From assembly GCF_000445065.1 (NCBI RefSeq), contig NZ_ATHO01000009.1, positions 1-64,000 on the forward strand: a stretch of DNA of 64,000 nt. Direction: 5' to 3'. Below are positions 27,555 through 36,086 of the stretch, piece by piece (within the stretch, counting starts at the first letter, position 1; the number at the start of each line of letters is the position of its first letter). The notes under the pieces are model-generated. The model saw nothing but the letters and a program-made list of their open reading frames with translations. It was not told the DNA's origin and did not search any database. The position numbers were made by a program, and so were the translations under genes. Source of the DNA: Sphingobium quisquiliarum P25 (GTDB taxonomy: Bacteria; Pseudomonadota; Alphaproteobacteria; Sphingomonadales; Sphingomonadaceae).

Positions 27555-28601
27555 ATGACGGATTTCACTGCTCCGCTGCGCCTTCGCCTGGATGGCGATG
27601 CGCTTGTGTCAAACTGGTCCTGGCTGAATGCGCGCAGCGGAAAGGCCGCTTGCGGGGCCGCGATCAAGGCGGACGGATATGGCACGGGCGCGGCCGAAGT
27701 GATGCGCCGCCTGATGAAGGCCGGGTGCCGCGATTTTTTCGTGTCCAACTGGGGCGAGGCGATCGCGGTCGAGCCGCTGCTGGAACAAGGGGTTTCGCTG
27801 GCCGTGCTGCATGGCGTTCGTGCGGAGGACATGGCGGCCGCGCTGCAATCGCGTGCGCGGCCGGTGCTGAACAGCCCGGCGCAGATAGCGCGATGGAAAG
27901 GCGCAGGCGGCGGCGCTTGCGACGTGATGGTGGATACCGGGATGAACCGCCTTGGCCTCGACTGGCGGCAGGATGTCGTAGCCGAAACGGAGGAGCTGGA
28001 GGTCGTGACGCTGCTAAGCCATCTCGCCTCGGCGGATGAGGATACGCCGCTTACCGCCACGCAGTTGAACCGGTTCCAAGACATCAAGAACATCGTGCCT
28101 GCCGCCCGCTACAGTCTGGCCAACAGCGCTGGCATATGCCTGGGCGAAAGCTACGCCTTCGATCTGACCCGTCCGGGGCTGGCGCTCTATGGCGGCGTTC
28201 CTCGCGCGCAAGCGGCTGGCGCGATCCGGCAGGTCGTCTTTCCACAGGCGCAGGTGTTGCAAAGACGGCGCGTGCTGGCTGGCGACACCATCGGGTACAA
28301 CGCCACCCATATCGCGGAGCGCGACATGGAGGTTGCGGTCCTCAATCTCGGCTATGCGGACGGATATTTGCGCGGCTTTTCTGGGCGCGGCAGTGTTGCC
28401 TTCGAAGGCGAAAGCCTGCCGGTCGCCGGACGCGTTTCGATGGACCTCGTGGCGGTCGATGCCAGCCGCTCGCCTCATGTCGCTGAGGGCGATTGGGTGG
28501 ATATAGACTATGCGCTTCCATCGGCCGCTGCGGCTTCGGGATTGTCCCAATATGAGTTGCTGACGGGTCTCGGAGCCCGATTTGATCGCGTTTGGTACTG
28601 A
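27555..28601 (+). CDS. alr: Alanine racemase
   Basis: PLP enzyme supplying D-alanine. 348 aa, at the short end for the family. The PLP lysine is in AAIKADGYGTG (about residue 37), the N-terminal barrel contains VDTGMNRLGL and LANSAGI, and the C-terminal domain has DTIGYNATHIAERD (catalytic Tyr) and RVSMDLVAVD. Located 40 bp after the MFS gene, so probably co-transcribed. Confidence 0.92.
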   Translation: MTDFTAPLRLRLDGDALVSNWSWLNARSGKAACGAAIKADGYGTGAAEVMRRLMKAGCRDFFVSNWGEAIAVEPLLEQGVSLAVLHGVRAEDMAAALQSRARPVLNSPAQIARWKGAGGGACDVMVDTGMNRLGLDWRQDVVAETEELEVVTLLSHLASADEDTPLTATQLNRFQDIKNIVPAARYSLANSAGICLGESYAFDLTRPGLALYGGVPRAQAAGAIRQVVFPQAQVLQRRRVLAGDTIGYNATHIAERDMEVAVLNLGYADGYLRGFSGRGSVAFEGESLPVAGRVSMDLVAVDASRSPHVAEGDWVDIDYALPSAAAASGLSQYELLTGLGARFDRVWY

Positions 28602-28612
28602 ACGCGGGCCAT

Positions 28613-28649
28613 AAAAAAGGCCGCCAATCCCGTTGGGAGATTGGCGGCC
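28613..28649 (-). terminator. Rho-independent terminator of the thiolase gene
   Basis: GGCCGCCAATC and GATTGGCGGCC form a perfect 11-bp stem; on the minus strand it is followed by TTTTTT. It lies just beyond the stop of the minus-strand thiolase gene (28671) and also between it and convergent alr, so it may stop both. Confidence 0.88.
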
Positions 28650-28670
28650 CGGTCAGTTCAGCAATAGAGA

Positions 28671-29843
28671 TCAGCGTTCAATGCACATCGACACGCCCAT
28701 GCCGCCGCCCACGCAGAGGGTGGCGAGGCCCTTCTTGGCGTCCCGCTTCTGCATCTCGTAGAGAAGCGTGGTAAGGACGCGCGCGCCGGATGCGCCGACG
28801 GGATGGCCGATGGCGATCGCGCCGCCGTTCACATTCACCTTTTCCGGGTCCCAGCCCAGTTCCTGCCCGACAGCCAGAGCCTGGGCAGCGAAGGCTTCAT
28901 TGGCCTCGATCAGGTCGAGATCGGCAAGCGACCAGCCCGCCTTGGCGAGAGCGTTGCGAGTGGCCGGGGCCGGGCCGATGCCCATGATGGCGGGATCGAC
29001 GCCGCAGGTCGCGAAGCTGGCGATACGGGCGAGGACGGGCGCGTTGCGGCGGGCCGCTTCCTCCGCGCTCATCACCACCAAAGCGGCCGCGCCATCGTTG
29101 ATGCCGCTGGCGTTACCCGCAGTCACGGTGCCGTCCTTCTTGAAAGCAGGACGCAGCGACTGAACAGCCTCCAGCGTCGCACCGGCGCGGATATATTCGT
29201 CGGCGTCCACGACCGTGTCGCCCTTGCGGCCCTTGATCGTCACGGGGACGATTTCATCCTTGAAGCGGCCGGAAGCGCGCGCCGCCTCTGCCTTGTTCTG
29301 GCTGCTCACGGCGAACTGGTCCTGCGCCTCGCGGCTGATCTGATATTTTTCCGCCAGATTTTCGGCGGTGACGCCCATGTGGTAATTGTTGAACGCGTCG
29401 GTCAGCCCGTCATGGGTCATGGTGTCGATCAGGGTGATCGGCCCCATCTTGGCGCCAGCGCGCAGATATTGGGCATGCGGGGCGAGCGACATGCTTTCCT
29501 GTCCGCCAGCGACCATGATGCGCGCGTCGCCCGCCCTGATCGCCTGCGCCGCCAGAGCGACTGCGCGCAGGCCGGAGCCGCAAAGCTGATTGAGCCCGAC
29601 GGCGGTCCTTTCAACCGGGATGCCCGCGTTCACGGCCGCCTGCCGCGCCGGGTTCTGACCCTGTCCGGCCGTCAGGATCTGGCCCAGAATGACTTCATCC
29701 ACCTCTTCGGGTGAAACGCCCGCTTGCTCCAGCGCGGCGACGATGACGGCGCGGCCAAGCTCATGCGCCGGGGTGGAGGCGAAAGCGCCCATGAAACTGC
29801 CAACAGCGGTGCGCTTGGCTGCGGTGATGACGATGTCTGACAA
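28671..29843 (-). CDS. phaA: Acetyl-CoA acetyltransferase (beta-ketothiolase)
   Basis: Condenses two acetyl-CoA to acetoacetyl-CoA. 390 aa from the TTG at 29843 ([11 protein letters not shown]), which has AAGGA 8 nt upstream; the frame is open further up but adds residues without homology. Active-site Cys in [12 protein letters not shown], and C-terminal [17 protein letters not shown] plus CVGGGMG with the catalytic His and Cys. The neighbouring PhaC-like gene and phaR suggest a role in PHB synthesis; a degradative thiolase role cannot be excluded. Confidence 0.9.
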   Translation of the reverse strand: MSDIVITAAKRTAVGSFMGAFASTPAHELGRAVIVAALEQAGVSPEEVDEVILGQILTAGQGQNPARQAAVNAGIPVERTAVGLNQLCGSGLRAVALAAQAIRAGDARIMVAGGQESMSLAPHAQYLRAGAKMGPITLIDTMTHDGLTDAFNNYHMGVTAENLAEKYQISREAQDQFAVSSQNKAEAARASGRFKDEIVPVTIKGRKGDTVVDADEYIRAGATLEAVQSLRPAFKKDGTVTAGNASGINDGAAALVVMSAEEAARRNAPVLARIASFATCGVDPAIMGIGPAPATRNALAKAGWSLADLDLIEANEAFAAQALAVGQELGWDPEKVNVNGGAIAIGHPVGASGARVLTTLLYEMQKRDAKKGLATLCVGGGMGVSMCIER

Positions 29844-29889
29844 CGGCCCAATCCTTCGGTCTGGTGACGAATTTGGCGCCGCCTTACCA

Positions 29890-30978
29890 TCATCCCCCAT
29901 GGGTGGAAAGCCATTCGGACAGCGGTTTCCACAAGAGATTGCGCGACTTGCCGCCCACGATCATGCCCACATGGCCCAGGTCCAGAGTGAAGCCGCCGTC
30001 AAGCGCCGGGGCAGCACCGGCAGGCACGATCCTGTCCGTCGAGGAGCGTATCGACAGGGTGGAGCAGGCAAGCGCGGCGGGGTCAGCGATCTGGTCCGCG
30101 ACCCGCCATTGCAGTTGTCCGGGCAGGTTGGCCGCATAGAATTTTTCGAACAGGTCCTCACCCGCCGCGAATGTCAGAGGCGCTCCGCCATTGGCCCAAT
30201 CCTCCACCGCCAGAAAGGCGCGCTCCGCTTCGGAGCCCGTCTCCATCGACGCGAAAGCGGCATATTTCTGAATCGTCCGCGCCGGATCGAGCGCCCAGAA
30301 GCCGGATTGAAGCACCTCCATCGGAACATAGCCCAGCCGCTCGCAAGTCGGCTTTGCATTGTTCCAGAGGGATGCGATCAATTCCCTGTCAGCGGGAGGG
30401 AAGCCGTCAAACTGCCATGGCGCTGCAATGGTGGCGACCGCCTGAACCTCCATGAGCGCTGCCGCGCCGATCGCCAGGCTGCCGCCAAGGCAATAACCCA
30501 CCAGGATCGGCGGCCGGGGCAGGGCAGCGAGCATGGGGAGCAGGCGGCCGGTGACATGGCCGTCCAGTCCCAAATGCCTGTCTTCGCTGGCGGGGTGTCC
30601 CCAATCGACCAGATAGGCGTCATGTCCTGCTGCGGCCATGTGGCGCAGCATGGACCGGCCTTCCGACAGGTCGAGCACCTGCGGCGGATTGATCAGCGAA
30701 GGGATGAAGATGACGGGCGCGCGGCCATTTTCGCGTCCGAAACGCAGCAATCGTGCGCTTCCTGCGGATGCGAACGGCGCTGGAACGGGCGGCGGCGCGG
30801 GGCGAACCGTCTCCTGATATCTGCGTAAGCCGCGGAACGCCGATTGTCTCAAATCGGGATTCCCTTCGGTTTCCCGCCACAAAATGCTGAGAAACAGGGG
30901 TAAAGGCCGTGGGCCATGTTGCGGTGCGGCAACGCCCTGTGCTAATGCGGAAACTACAGGTGTGGGAGAGGAATCCAT
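29890..30978 (-). CDS. PhaC-like alpha/beta hydrolase (polyhydroxyalkanoate synthase-type)
   Basis: About 362 aa. The nucleophile elbow is GYCLGG, i.e. Cys in place of Ser as in PHA synthases. [11 protein letters not shown] and AYLVDWGHP match the PhaC fold. Asp in SSTDRIVP and His in GHVGMIVGG would complete the triad. Together with downstream phaA and divergent phaR it probably belongs to PHB metabolism, though it is not a standard class I PhaC (shorter). The start is uncertain: ATG 30978 lacks a ribosome site and would overlap the first bases of phaR on the other strand, so a shorter start near 30880 is possible. Confidence 0.72.
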   Translation of the reverse strand: MDSSPTPVVSALAQGVAAPQHGPRPLPLFLSILWRETEGNPDLRQSAFRGLRRYQETVRPAPPPVPAPFASAGSARLLRFGRENGRAPVIFIPSLINPPQVLDLSEGRSMLRHMAAAGHDAYLVDWGHPASEDRHLGLDGHVTGRLLPMLAALPRPPILVGYCLGGSLAIGAAALMEVQAVATIAAPWQFDGFPPADRELIASLWNNAKPTCERLGYVPMEVLQSGFWALDPARTIQKYAAFASMETGSEAERAFLAVEDWANGGAPLTFAAGEDLFEKFYAANLPGQLQWRVADQIADPAALACSTLSIRSSTDRIVPAGAAPALDGGFTLDLGHVGMIVGGKSRNLLWKPLSEWLSTHGG

Positions 30979-31582
30979 GGCCAAAACCAAGACCGCGAAC
31001 CTTTCAGAACCGGTCATTATCAAAAAATATGCGAACCGGCGTCTCTATAACACGGAAACATCGAGTTACATCACGCTCGATCTGCTGTCCCAGATGACTC
31101 GTGAGGGGCGCGAGTTCGTGGTCGTGGACGCAAAGACGGGTGAGGATATCACCCATAATGTCCTGACGCAGATCATCATGGAAGAGGAACAGCGAGGCAA
31201 GAACATGCTGCCAGTGAACTTCCTGCGCCAGCTGATCGCCATGTACGGCGATTCCATGCAGTCGATGGTGCCGCAATATCTGGAAGCGTCAATGGATGCT
31301 TTCCGCAAGAACCAGATGCAGTTTCAGGAAGCGATGAAGGGCGCGTTTGGCGGCGGCCCTCTGGCGGAGATCGCCAAGCGCAACATGCAGATGTTCGAAG
31401 CGGCCGCCAGCGCCTTTGGCAATGTGCCGGGGATGCCGGCGATGCCGGGCGCGTCCGGGACGGCTTCTGCGCCCACTCCAACGCCAACGCCCGCCGCATC
31501 GGAGGGCAGCAAGGATGACGAGATCGCGCAGTTGAAGGCGCAGCTTGCAGCCCTCAACGCGAAGATCGACAAGCTGAACTGA
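30977..31582 (+). CDS. phaR: Polyhydroxyalkanoate synthesis repressor PhaR
   Basis: DNA- and PHB-binding repressor of phasin and PHA genes. 201 aa from the ATG at 30977, preceded by GGAGAGG. The PHB/PHA accumulation-regulator DNA-binding domain is evident as IKKYANRRLYNTETSSYITL, then VVDAKTGEDITHNVLTQII. The middle has PHB_acc-type helices (NFLRQLIAMYGDSMQ) and the end is an Ala/Pro-rich linker followed by a short coiled coil (DEIAQLKAQLAALNAKIDKL). Divergent from the PhaC-like gene. Confidence 0.93.
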   Translation: MAKTKTANLSEPVIIKKYANRRLYNTETSSYITLDLLSQMTREGREFVVVDAKTGEDITHNVLTQIIMEEEQRGKNMLPVNFLRQLIAMYGDSMQSMVPQYLEASMDAFRKNQMQFQEAMKGAFGGGPLAEIAKRNMQMFEAAASAFGNVPGMPAMPGASGTASAPTPTPTPAASEGSKDDEIAQLKAQLAALNAKIDKLN

Positions 31583-31662
31583 GGCGCGGGTTCGGGGTCG
31601 ACGGAAGGGCGCGCTTGGCTTATGGCGCGCCTTCCTTTCAAGAAGATCAAGGTCTGTCCCAA

Positions 31663-33189
31663 GTGAAGCACGCGCTTTCCGTCACCCGCGAACAGGATTT
31701 TGCAGCCTGGTATCAGGCCGTCATTTCCGAAGCCGATATGGCCGAGGAAAGCGGCGTGCGCGGATGTATGGTGATCCGGCCATGGGGCTATGGCATCTGG
31801 GAACGCATCCAGAAGCTGCTGGACGATCGCATCAAGGCGACGGGCCATGAAAATTGCTATTTCCCGCTGTTCATCCCGCTGTCCTATTTCGAAAAGGAAG
31901 CGGAGCATGTCGACGGCTTCGCCAAGGAAATGGCGGTCGTCACTCACCATCGCCTCGTCCAGAAGGACGGCAAGCTGGTGCCCGACCCCGAAGCGAAGCT
32001 TGAGGAGCCGCTGGTCGTCCGTCCCACGTCGGAAACAGTCATCGGCGCAGCCTTTTCGCGCTGGGTGCAAAGCTGGCGCGATCTGCCGGTCCTGATCAAC
32101 CAGTGGGCCAATGTCGTCCGCTGGGAAATGCGCACGCGCATGTTCCTGCGCACCGCCGAATTTCTCTGGCAGGAAGGGCATACAGCTCATGCCAGCGCGG
32201 AAGAGGCGGTGGAAGAAACGATGAAGATGCTGGAAGTCTATCGCAGCTTCGCCGAGGAATGCGTCGCCATGCCGGTGATTGCGGGCGAAAAGCCGGAAAA
32301 TGAACGCTTCCCCGGCGCCGTCGCCACCTATTCGATCGAAGCGATGATGCAGGATGGCAAGGCGTTGCAGGCGGGCACGTCGCACTTCCTGGGCACCACT
32401 TTCTCATCGGCGCAGAATATCAAGTTCCAGAATGCCGAAGGGCAGCAGGAACTGGCCCAGACGACGAGCTGGGGCATGTCGACCCGCATGATCGGCGGCC
32501 TCATCATGGTGCATGGCGACGATGACGGGCTGCGCGTGCCGCCGCGCATCGCCCCCTATCAAATTGTCGTCGTGCCGATGCTGCGCGATACGGAAGAGGA
32601 TGCCGCGATCCTTGCCTATTGCGGTGAACTGGTGACGGAACTGAACAAGCAGGATGTGTTCCGCGAACCCGTTCGCGCATTGCTCGACCGCCGTGCGGCG
32701 AAGGCAGCGAACAAGCGCTGGAGCTGGGTGAAGAAGGGCGCGCCGCTCGTGATCGAAGTGGGCGGCCGCGATGTCGCGGGCGGCAATGTGTCGGTGATCC
32801 GGCGCGATCGCCTCTATCGCGAGGATGGCAAGCTCGACAGCCAGATTGTCGCGAAGGACGCCTTTGTGGCGCAGGCGGCGGCGATGCTGGAGGAGATTCA
32901 GCAGGCGCTGTTCGCGGACGCCCATGCGCGGCTGCATGGCGGCATCGATCGCTCCATCACTTCGCTAGACGCGCTGAAAGCCTATTTCGCGGCGAGCAAG
33001 AAGCAGGGCTGGGCACTGGTGCAATGGGCCAAGCCGACGGGGGCTCAACTCGACAAGGTGGTCGAGTGGCTCAAGGGCGAAAAGCTGACGCTGCGCAATG
33101 TGCCGGTCGATGCGGAAGTGGCTGACGGCGTCTGTATCTTCACCGGCGGGAAAGCGGTCGAGCGGGTGCTGGTCGGGCGGAGTTATTGA
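31663..33189 (+). CDS. proS: Prolyl-tRNA synthetase (archaeal/eukaryote-like, ProS type 3)
   Basis: Charges tRNA-Pro. 508 aa from the GTG at 31663 with AAGG upstream. Class II core: GCMVIRPWGYGIWERIQ, VVRPTSETVIG, VVRWEMRTRMFLRTAEFLWQEGHTAH, and the C-terminal domain ending in Tyr (GRSY), as in the type 3 family. This is not the shorter form I would expect in most alphaproteobacteria. The C-terminal zinc ribbon of archaeal enzymes appears degraded: CIFTGGKA retains one Cys where CxxC is usual. Ends convergent with hslU. Confidence 0.92.
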   Translation: MKHALSVTREQDFAAWYQAVISEADMAEESGVRGCMVIRPWGYGIWERIQKLLDDRIKATGHENCYFPLFIPLSYFEKEAEHVDGFAKEMAVVTHHRLVQKDGKLVPDPEAKLEEPLVVRPTSETVIGAAFSRWVQSWRDLPVLINQWANVVRWEMRTRMFLRTAEFLWQEGHTAHASAEEAVEETMKMLEVYRSFAEECVAMPVIAGEKPENERFPGAVATYSIEAMMQDGKALQAGTSHFLGTTFSSAQNIKFQNAEGQQELAQTTSWGMSTRMIGGLIMVHGDDDGLRVPPRIAPYQIVVVPMLRDTEEDAAILAYCGELVTELNKQDVFREPVRALLDRRAAKAANKRWSWVKKGAPLVIEVGGRDVAGGNVSVIRRDRLYREDGKLDSQIVAKDAFVAQAAAMLEEIQQALFADAHARLHGGIDRSITSLDALKAYFAASKKQGWALVQWAKPTGAQLDKVVEWLKGEKLTLRNVPVDAEVADGVCIFTGGKAVERVLVGRSY

Positions 33190-33196
33190 TCAAAAC

Positions 33197-33223
33197 AGCC
33201 CCTCCCTTTTTAAAGGAGGGGCT
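33197..33223. terminator. Hairpin between convergent proS and hslU
   Basis: AGCCCCTCC pairs with GGAGGGGCT around a CTTTTTAAA loop. It lies in the 42-bp gap between the two stops, so it is a probable bidirectional terminator. It belongs to the family B hairpins. Confidence 0.65.
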
Positions 33224-33231
33224 GGTGCGCA

Positions 33232-34533
33232 TCACAGCACATATTTGCTGAGGTCGGTGTTCCGCGCCACTTCGCCCAACTGCTTTTCGACATAGGCCTG
33301 ATCGATCACCAGCGTTTCGCCCGCCCGATCCTCGGCATCGAAGCTCACATCTTCCAGCAGCTTTTCCATGACGGTCTGCAACCGCCGCGCGCCGATATTC
33401 TCCACCTCGCTGTTTACCTCCGCCGCGATGCGGGCGATGGCGCGGATGCCGTCCGCGGTCAGGTCGATGGTGACGCCCTCGGTCGCCAGCAGCGCGCGAT
33501 ATTGCTCGACCAGGCTTGCCTTCGTGTCGGAAAGGATGGCGACGAAGTCATCCTCCGTCAGCGCCTTCAGCTCCACGCGGATCGGCAGGCGGCCCTGAAG
33601 TTCGGGCAGCAGATCGCTGGGCTTCGCCACATGGAACGCGCCCGATGCGATGAAGAGGATATGGTCGGTCTTGAGCGGCCCATATTTGGTGGAAACCGTC
33701 GTCCCTTCGATCAGGGGCAGCAGGTCGCGCTGCACACCCTCGCGGCTGACGGATCCGCCGCGCACGTCGCTGACCGCGATCTTGTCGATCTCGTCCAGGA
33801 ACACGATGCCGTTCTGTTCGGCGCTGGCAATGGCGACGCGGGCGACATCATCCTGGTCCAGCCGCTTGTCCTGCTCCTCCTCCACCAGCTTGTCCCATGC
33901 TTCGGCGACGCGCAATTTGCGCCGCTTCTTCTGGGTCTGGCCGAAAGCCTTGGACATCATATCGCTAAGGTTGATCATGCCGATCTGGCCGCCCATGCCG
34001 GGAATCTCCATCGGCATGGAGGGGCTGTCGGCGACTTCCACTTCCACCTCGACATCGTTCATCTGGTCATTTTCGATGCGCTGGCGGAAGGACAGGCGCG
34101 TGGCCTCGCTCGCCTCCTTGCCGGTCAGCGCATCCAGCAGGCGGGACATGGCCGCTTCGGACGCGGCTTCCCGCACGGATTCGCGGCGGCGATCGCGCTC
34201 CAGGCGGACGGCTTCCTCCACTAGATCGCGCACGATCTGCTCCACGTCGCGGCCGACATAGCCGACCTCGGTGAACTTGGTCGCCTCGACCTTCACGAAC
34301 GGCGCATCGGCCAGTTTCGCCAGGCGGCGGCTGATCTCCGTCTTGCCGCAGCCGGTGGGCCCGATCATCAGGATGTTCTTGGGCGTCACCTCGTCGCGCA
34401 GATCGGGCGAGAGGCGCTGCCGCCGCCAGCGGTTGCGCAGGGCGACCGCGACCGCGCGCTTGGCTTCGGACTGCCCGATGATGTGCGCGTCGAGCGCGGA
34501 AACGATGGCTTTGGGGGTCAGGTTGTCGTTCAT
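33232..34533 (-). CDS. hslU: HslUV protease ATPase subunit
   Basis: AAA+ unfoldase partner of HslV. 433 aa from the ATG at 34533 ([10 protein letters not shown]), with AAGGAAAG upstream. Walker [10 protein letters not shown], the GYVGRD pore loop (residues about 90-95), a 50-60 residue I-domain with acidic VEVEVEV, Walker [13 protein letters not shown], sensor GRLPIRVEL and the C-terminal DLSKYVL tail that docks on HslV. Downstream of hslV. Confidence 0.97.
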   Translation of the reverse strand: MNDNLTPKAIVSALDAHIIGQSEAKRAVAVALRNRWRRQRLSPDLRDEVTPKNILMIGPTGCGKTEISRRLAKLADAPFVKVEATKFTEVGYVGRDVEQIVRDLVEEAVRLERDRRRESVREAASEAAMSRLLDALTGKEASEATRLSFRQRIENDQMNDVEVEVEVADSPSMPMEIPGMGGQIGMINLSDMMSKAFGQTQKKRRKLRVAEAWDKLVEEEQDKRLDQDDVARVAIASAEQNGIVFLDEIDKIAVSDVRGGSVSREGVQRDLLPLIEGTTVSTKYGPLKTDHILFIASGAFHVAKPSDLLPELQGRLPIRVELKALTEDDFVAILSDTKASLVEQYRALLATEGVTIDLTADGIRAIARIAAEVNSEVENIGARRLQTVMEKLLEDVSFDAEDRAGETLVIDQAYVEKQLGEVARNTDLSKYVL

Positions 34534-34545
34534 CTCTTTCCTTGT

Positions 34546-34667
34546 CCCTTCCAAGGGAGGGCAGGGGGTGGGAGCGATTGCGTTGGCAAGCGCCTGCAAC
34601 GGTCGAAGGGACAGGCCAGAACGCGTGCCGCGCGACCCATCCCAACCCCTCCCTTGAAAGGGAGGAG
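34546..34667. repeat. Composite family B repeat between hslV and hslU
   Basis: Two GC hairpins, CCCTTCCAAGGGAGGG (34546) and CCCCTCCCTTGAAAGGGAGG (34647), face each other about 85 bp apart within the 143-bp hslV-hslU gap. The first is followed by GGGGGTGGGA and the second preceded by TCCCAACCCC, giving a composite mosaic. It could set different mRNA stabilities or levels for the two subunits. Confidence 0.6.
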
Positions 34668-34676
34668 CCAGAAAAA

Positions 34677-35243
34677 TCAGGTGGCGCTCGCCAACTCCTC
34701 GACCACCAGTTCGTCGTTGGTATAGACACAGATGTCAGCGGCGACCTTCATCGCCTTGCGAGCGAGCGTTTCGGCGTCCTCTTCATATTCGACCAGGGCG
34801 CGCGCGGCGGCCAGGGCGAAATTGCCGCCCGATCCTATCGCGGCCACGCCGCCAATCGGTTCCAGCACATCGCCGTTTCCGGTCAGGATCAATGTCACAT
34901 CCTTGTCGGCGACGATCATCATCGCTTCCAGATTGCGCAGATATTTGTCCGTGCGCCAATCCTTGGCCAGTTCGACGGCAGCGCGCATGAGTTGGCCATT
35001 ATGCCGCTCCAGCTTTGCCTCCAGCCGTTCGAACAGGGTAAAGGCGTCGGCGGTCGCGCCCGCGAAGCCGCCGATCACCGATCCGTCATGCAGGCGGCGG
35101 ACCTTGCGGGCGTTGGGCTTCATGACGGTCTGGCCCATGGATACCTGGCCATCGCCAGCGACGATCACCTTTCCATTCTTGCGCACCGACATGATGGTGG
35201 TGCCGTGCCACACGGGAAAGCTGCTGGAATGTTGGTCGTTCAT
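34677..35243 (-). CDS. hslV: HslUV protease peptidase subunit
   Basis: N-terminal-nucleophile threonine protease, 188 aa from the ATG at 35243. Catalytic Thr is exposed after removal of about 14 residues: the conserved [19 protein letters not shown] follows [14 protein letters not shown]. Further motifs are [22 protein letters not shown] and [12 protein letters not shown]. The pro-extension is longer than the single Met of E. coli HslV, as is common in alphaproteobacteria. Starting further upstream would add unrelated sequence. Confidence 0.95.
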   Translation of the reverse strand: MNDQHSSSFPVWHGTTIMSVRKNGKVIVAGDGQVSMGQTVMKPNARKVRRLHDGSVIGGFAGATADAFTLFERLEAKLERHNGQLMRAAVELAKDWRTDKYLRNLEAMMIVADKDVTLILTGNGDVLEPIGGVAAIGSGGNFALAAARALVEYEEDAETLARKAMKVAADICVYTNDELVVEELASAT

Positions 35244-35413
35244 GGCGCGGCATATGGGATCGGCCGCCGTTCCGCGCAAGCGTGGAGCGGCCTCGCGCCG
35301 GAACGTTCCATTAAGAAGGTGAAATATGACAATCCGTTCAGGAACCAACTCCGGTTAATTGACATTGTGCACCGCGACATGAATCATGACCGACCAATGA
35401 CTAGAGGTAGCTT

Positions 35414-35602
35414 ATGTCTCTGAAGGCCAGAGCCAGGGAGAAGGTCGAAAGGGCGGGAATCTCCAACTATTCCTTCGATCACGATGTGCTGGTGATGTGC
35501 GGCGTGCGCTACACCCTGGCCGCATGCAGTTGCGGGGAGCCGGACTGCGACGGCGTTCGTCTGGAACGAAGCCCTGGGATGCCCCACCACATCCTGCAAT
35601 GA
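35414..35602 (+). CDS. Small Cys-containing protein of unknown function
   Basis: 62 aa, start ATG 35414 with AGAGG 6 nt upstream. The C-half has closely spaced cysteines (CGVRYTLAACSCGEPDCDGV), enough for a metal site or disulfides; no signal peptide or membrane segment. Not recognised as a named family. The 170 bp upstream to hslV is less GC-rich than the surroundings and should hold its promoter and that of hslV; it contains the perfect 10-mer palindrome GGAACGTTCC at 35300-35309. Confidence 0.6.
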   Translation: MSLKARAREKVERAGISNYSFDHDVLVMCGVRYTLAACSCGEPDCDGVRLERSPGMPHHILQ

Positions 35603-35628
35603 TCAGATGGAGCGATGCGCTCCTTATG

Positions 35629-35757
35629 TCAGTGCATTGCATCCTTGCCCGCGCGGCCCACGGATTCGATGTCGCGCCCCACACCCTGTACCGTATTGCA
35701 GGCGGCGAGGGTGGACAGGATCAGCCCGGCAAGCAGCAGGGTGGCGGTCTGGCGCAT
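35629..35757 (-). CDS. Entericidin A/B family small lipoprotein
   Basis: 42 aa: MRQTATLLLAGLILSTLAAC then NTVQGVGRDIESVGRAGKDA. The lipobox LAAC with mature Cys20 and the NTVQGVGRDI(E)..GRA pattern are typical of entericidin/EcnAB proteins, tiny membrane-anchored lipoproteins linked to stress or envelope effects. AAGGAG lies about 9 nt before the ATG. Only a toxin-like member is visible, with no antidote partner. Converges with the preceding small gene. Confidence 0.88.
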   Translation of the reverse strand: MRQTATLLLAGLILSTLAACNTVQGVGRDIESVGRAGKDAMH

Positions 35758-35890
35758 GAATGACACTCCTTGATAGCCCGCTTTCTATAGACAGCAGCGG
35801 ACCGCCGGATAAAGTGATTTTCAGCGGCTAATCGCGTCCCTGCTTGACAGGAGGGGATGCGGGTGCCAATGGCCGCATCCTCCTTTCAGG

Positions 35891-35965
35891 GGGCGCGTAG
35901 CTCAGCGGTAGAGCACACCCTTCACACGGGTGGGGTCACAGGTTCAATCCCTGTCGCGCCCACCA
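35891..35965 (+). tRNA. tRNA-Val (CAC)
   Basis: Acceptor GGGCGCG/CGCGCCC, D arm TAGCTCAGCGGTAGAGCA, anticodon stem CACCC/GGGTG with loop TTCACAC (anticodon CAC) and T arm containing GGTTCAATCC. Discriminator A and encoded CCA at 35963-35965. Confidence 0.96.
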
Positions 35966-35982
35966 TGACATCCTTGTCATGG
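35963..35982 (+). terminator. Hairpin abutting the tRNA-Val 3' end
   Basis: CCATGACA-TCCT-TGTCATGG is a perfect 8-bp stem whose first three bases are the tRNA CCA. AT-rich sequence with TTATTTCT follows. It probably ends the tRNA transcript or marks its 3' processing site. Confidence 0.5.
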
Positions 35983-36086
35983 CAGGAAATATTATTTCTC
36001 CACATTGATCTTTTTGTCCGCAGCGGGCTAATCTTTCGTTTGTAAAACATGGCTGCTCGCCGGGCGGCCTAGGTGAAAGGTTGACC

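Noticed and set aside
35300-35309. EcfG (general stress) promoter GGAAC...CGTT near hslV
   Set aside because: GGAAC is there within a palindrome, but no CGTT follows at 16-17 nt.
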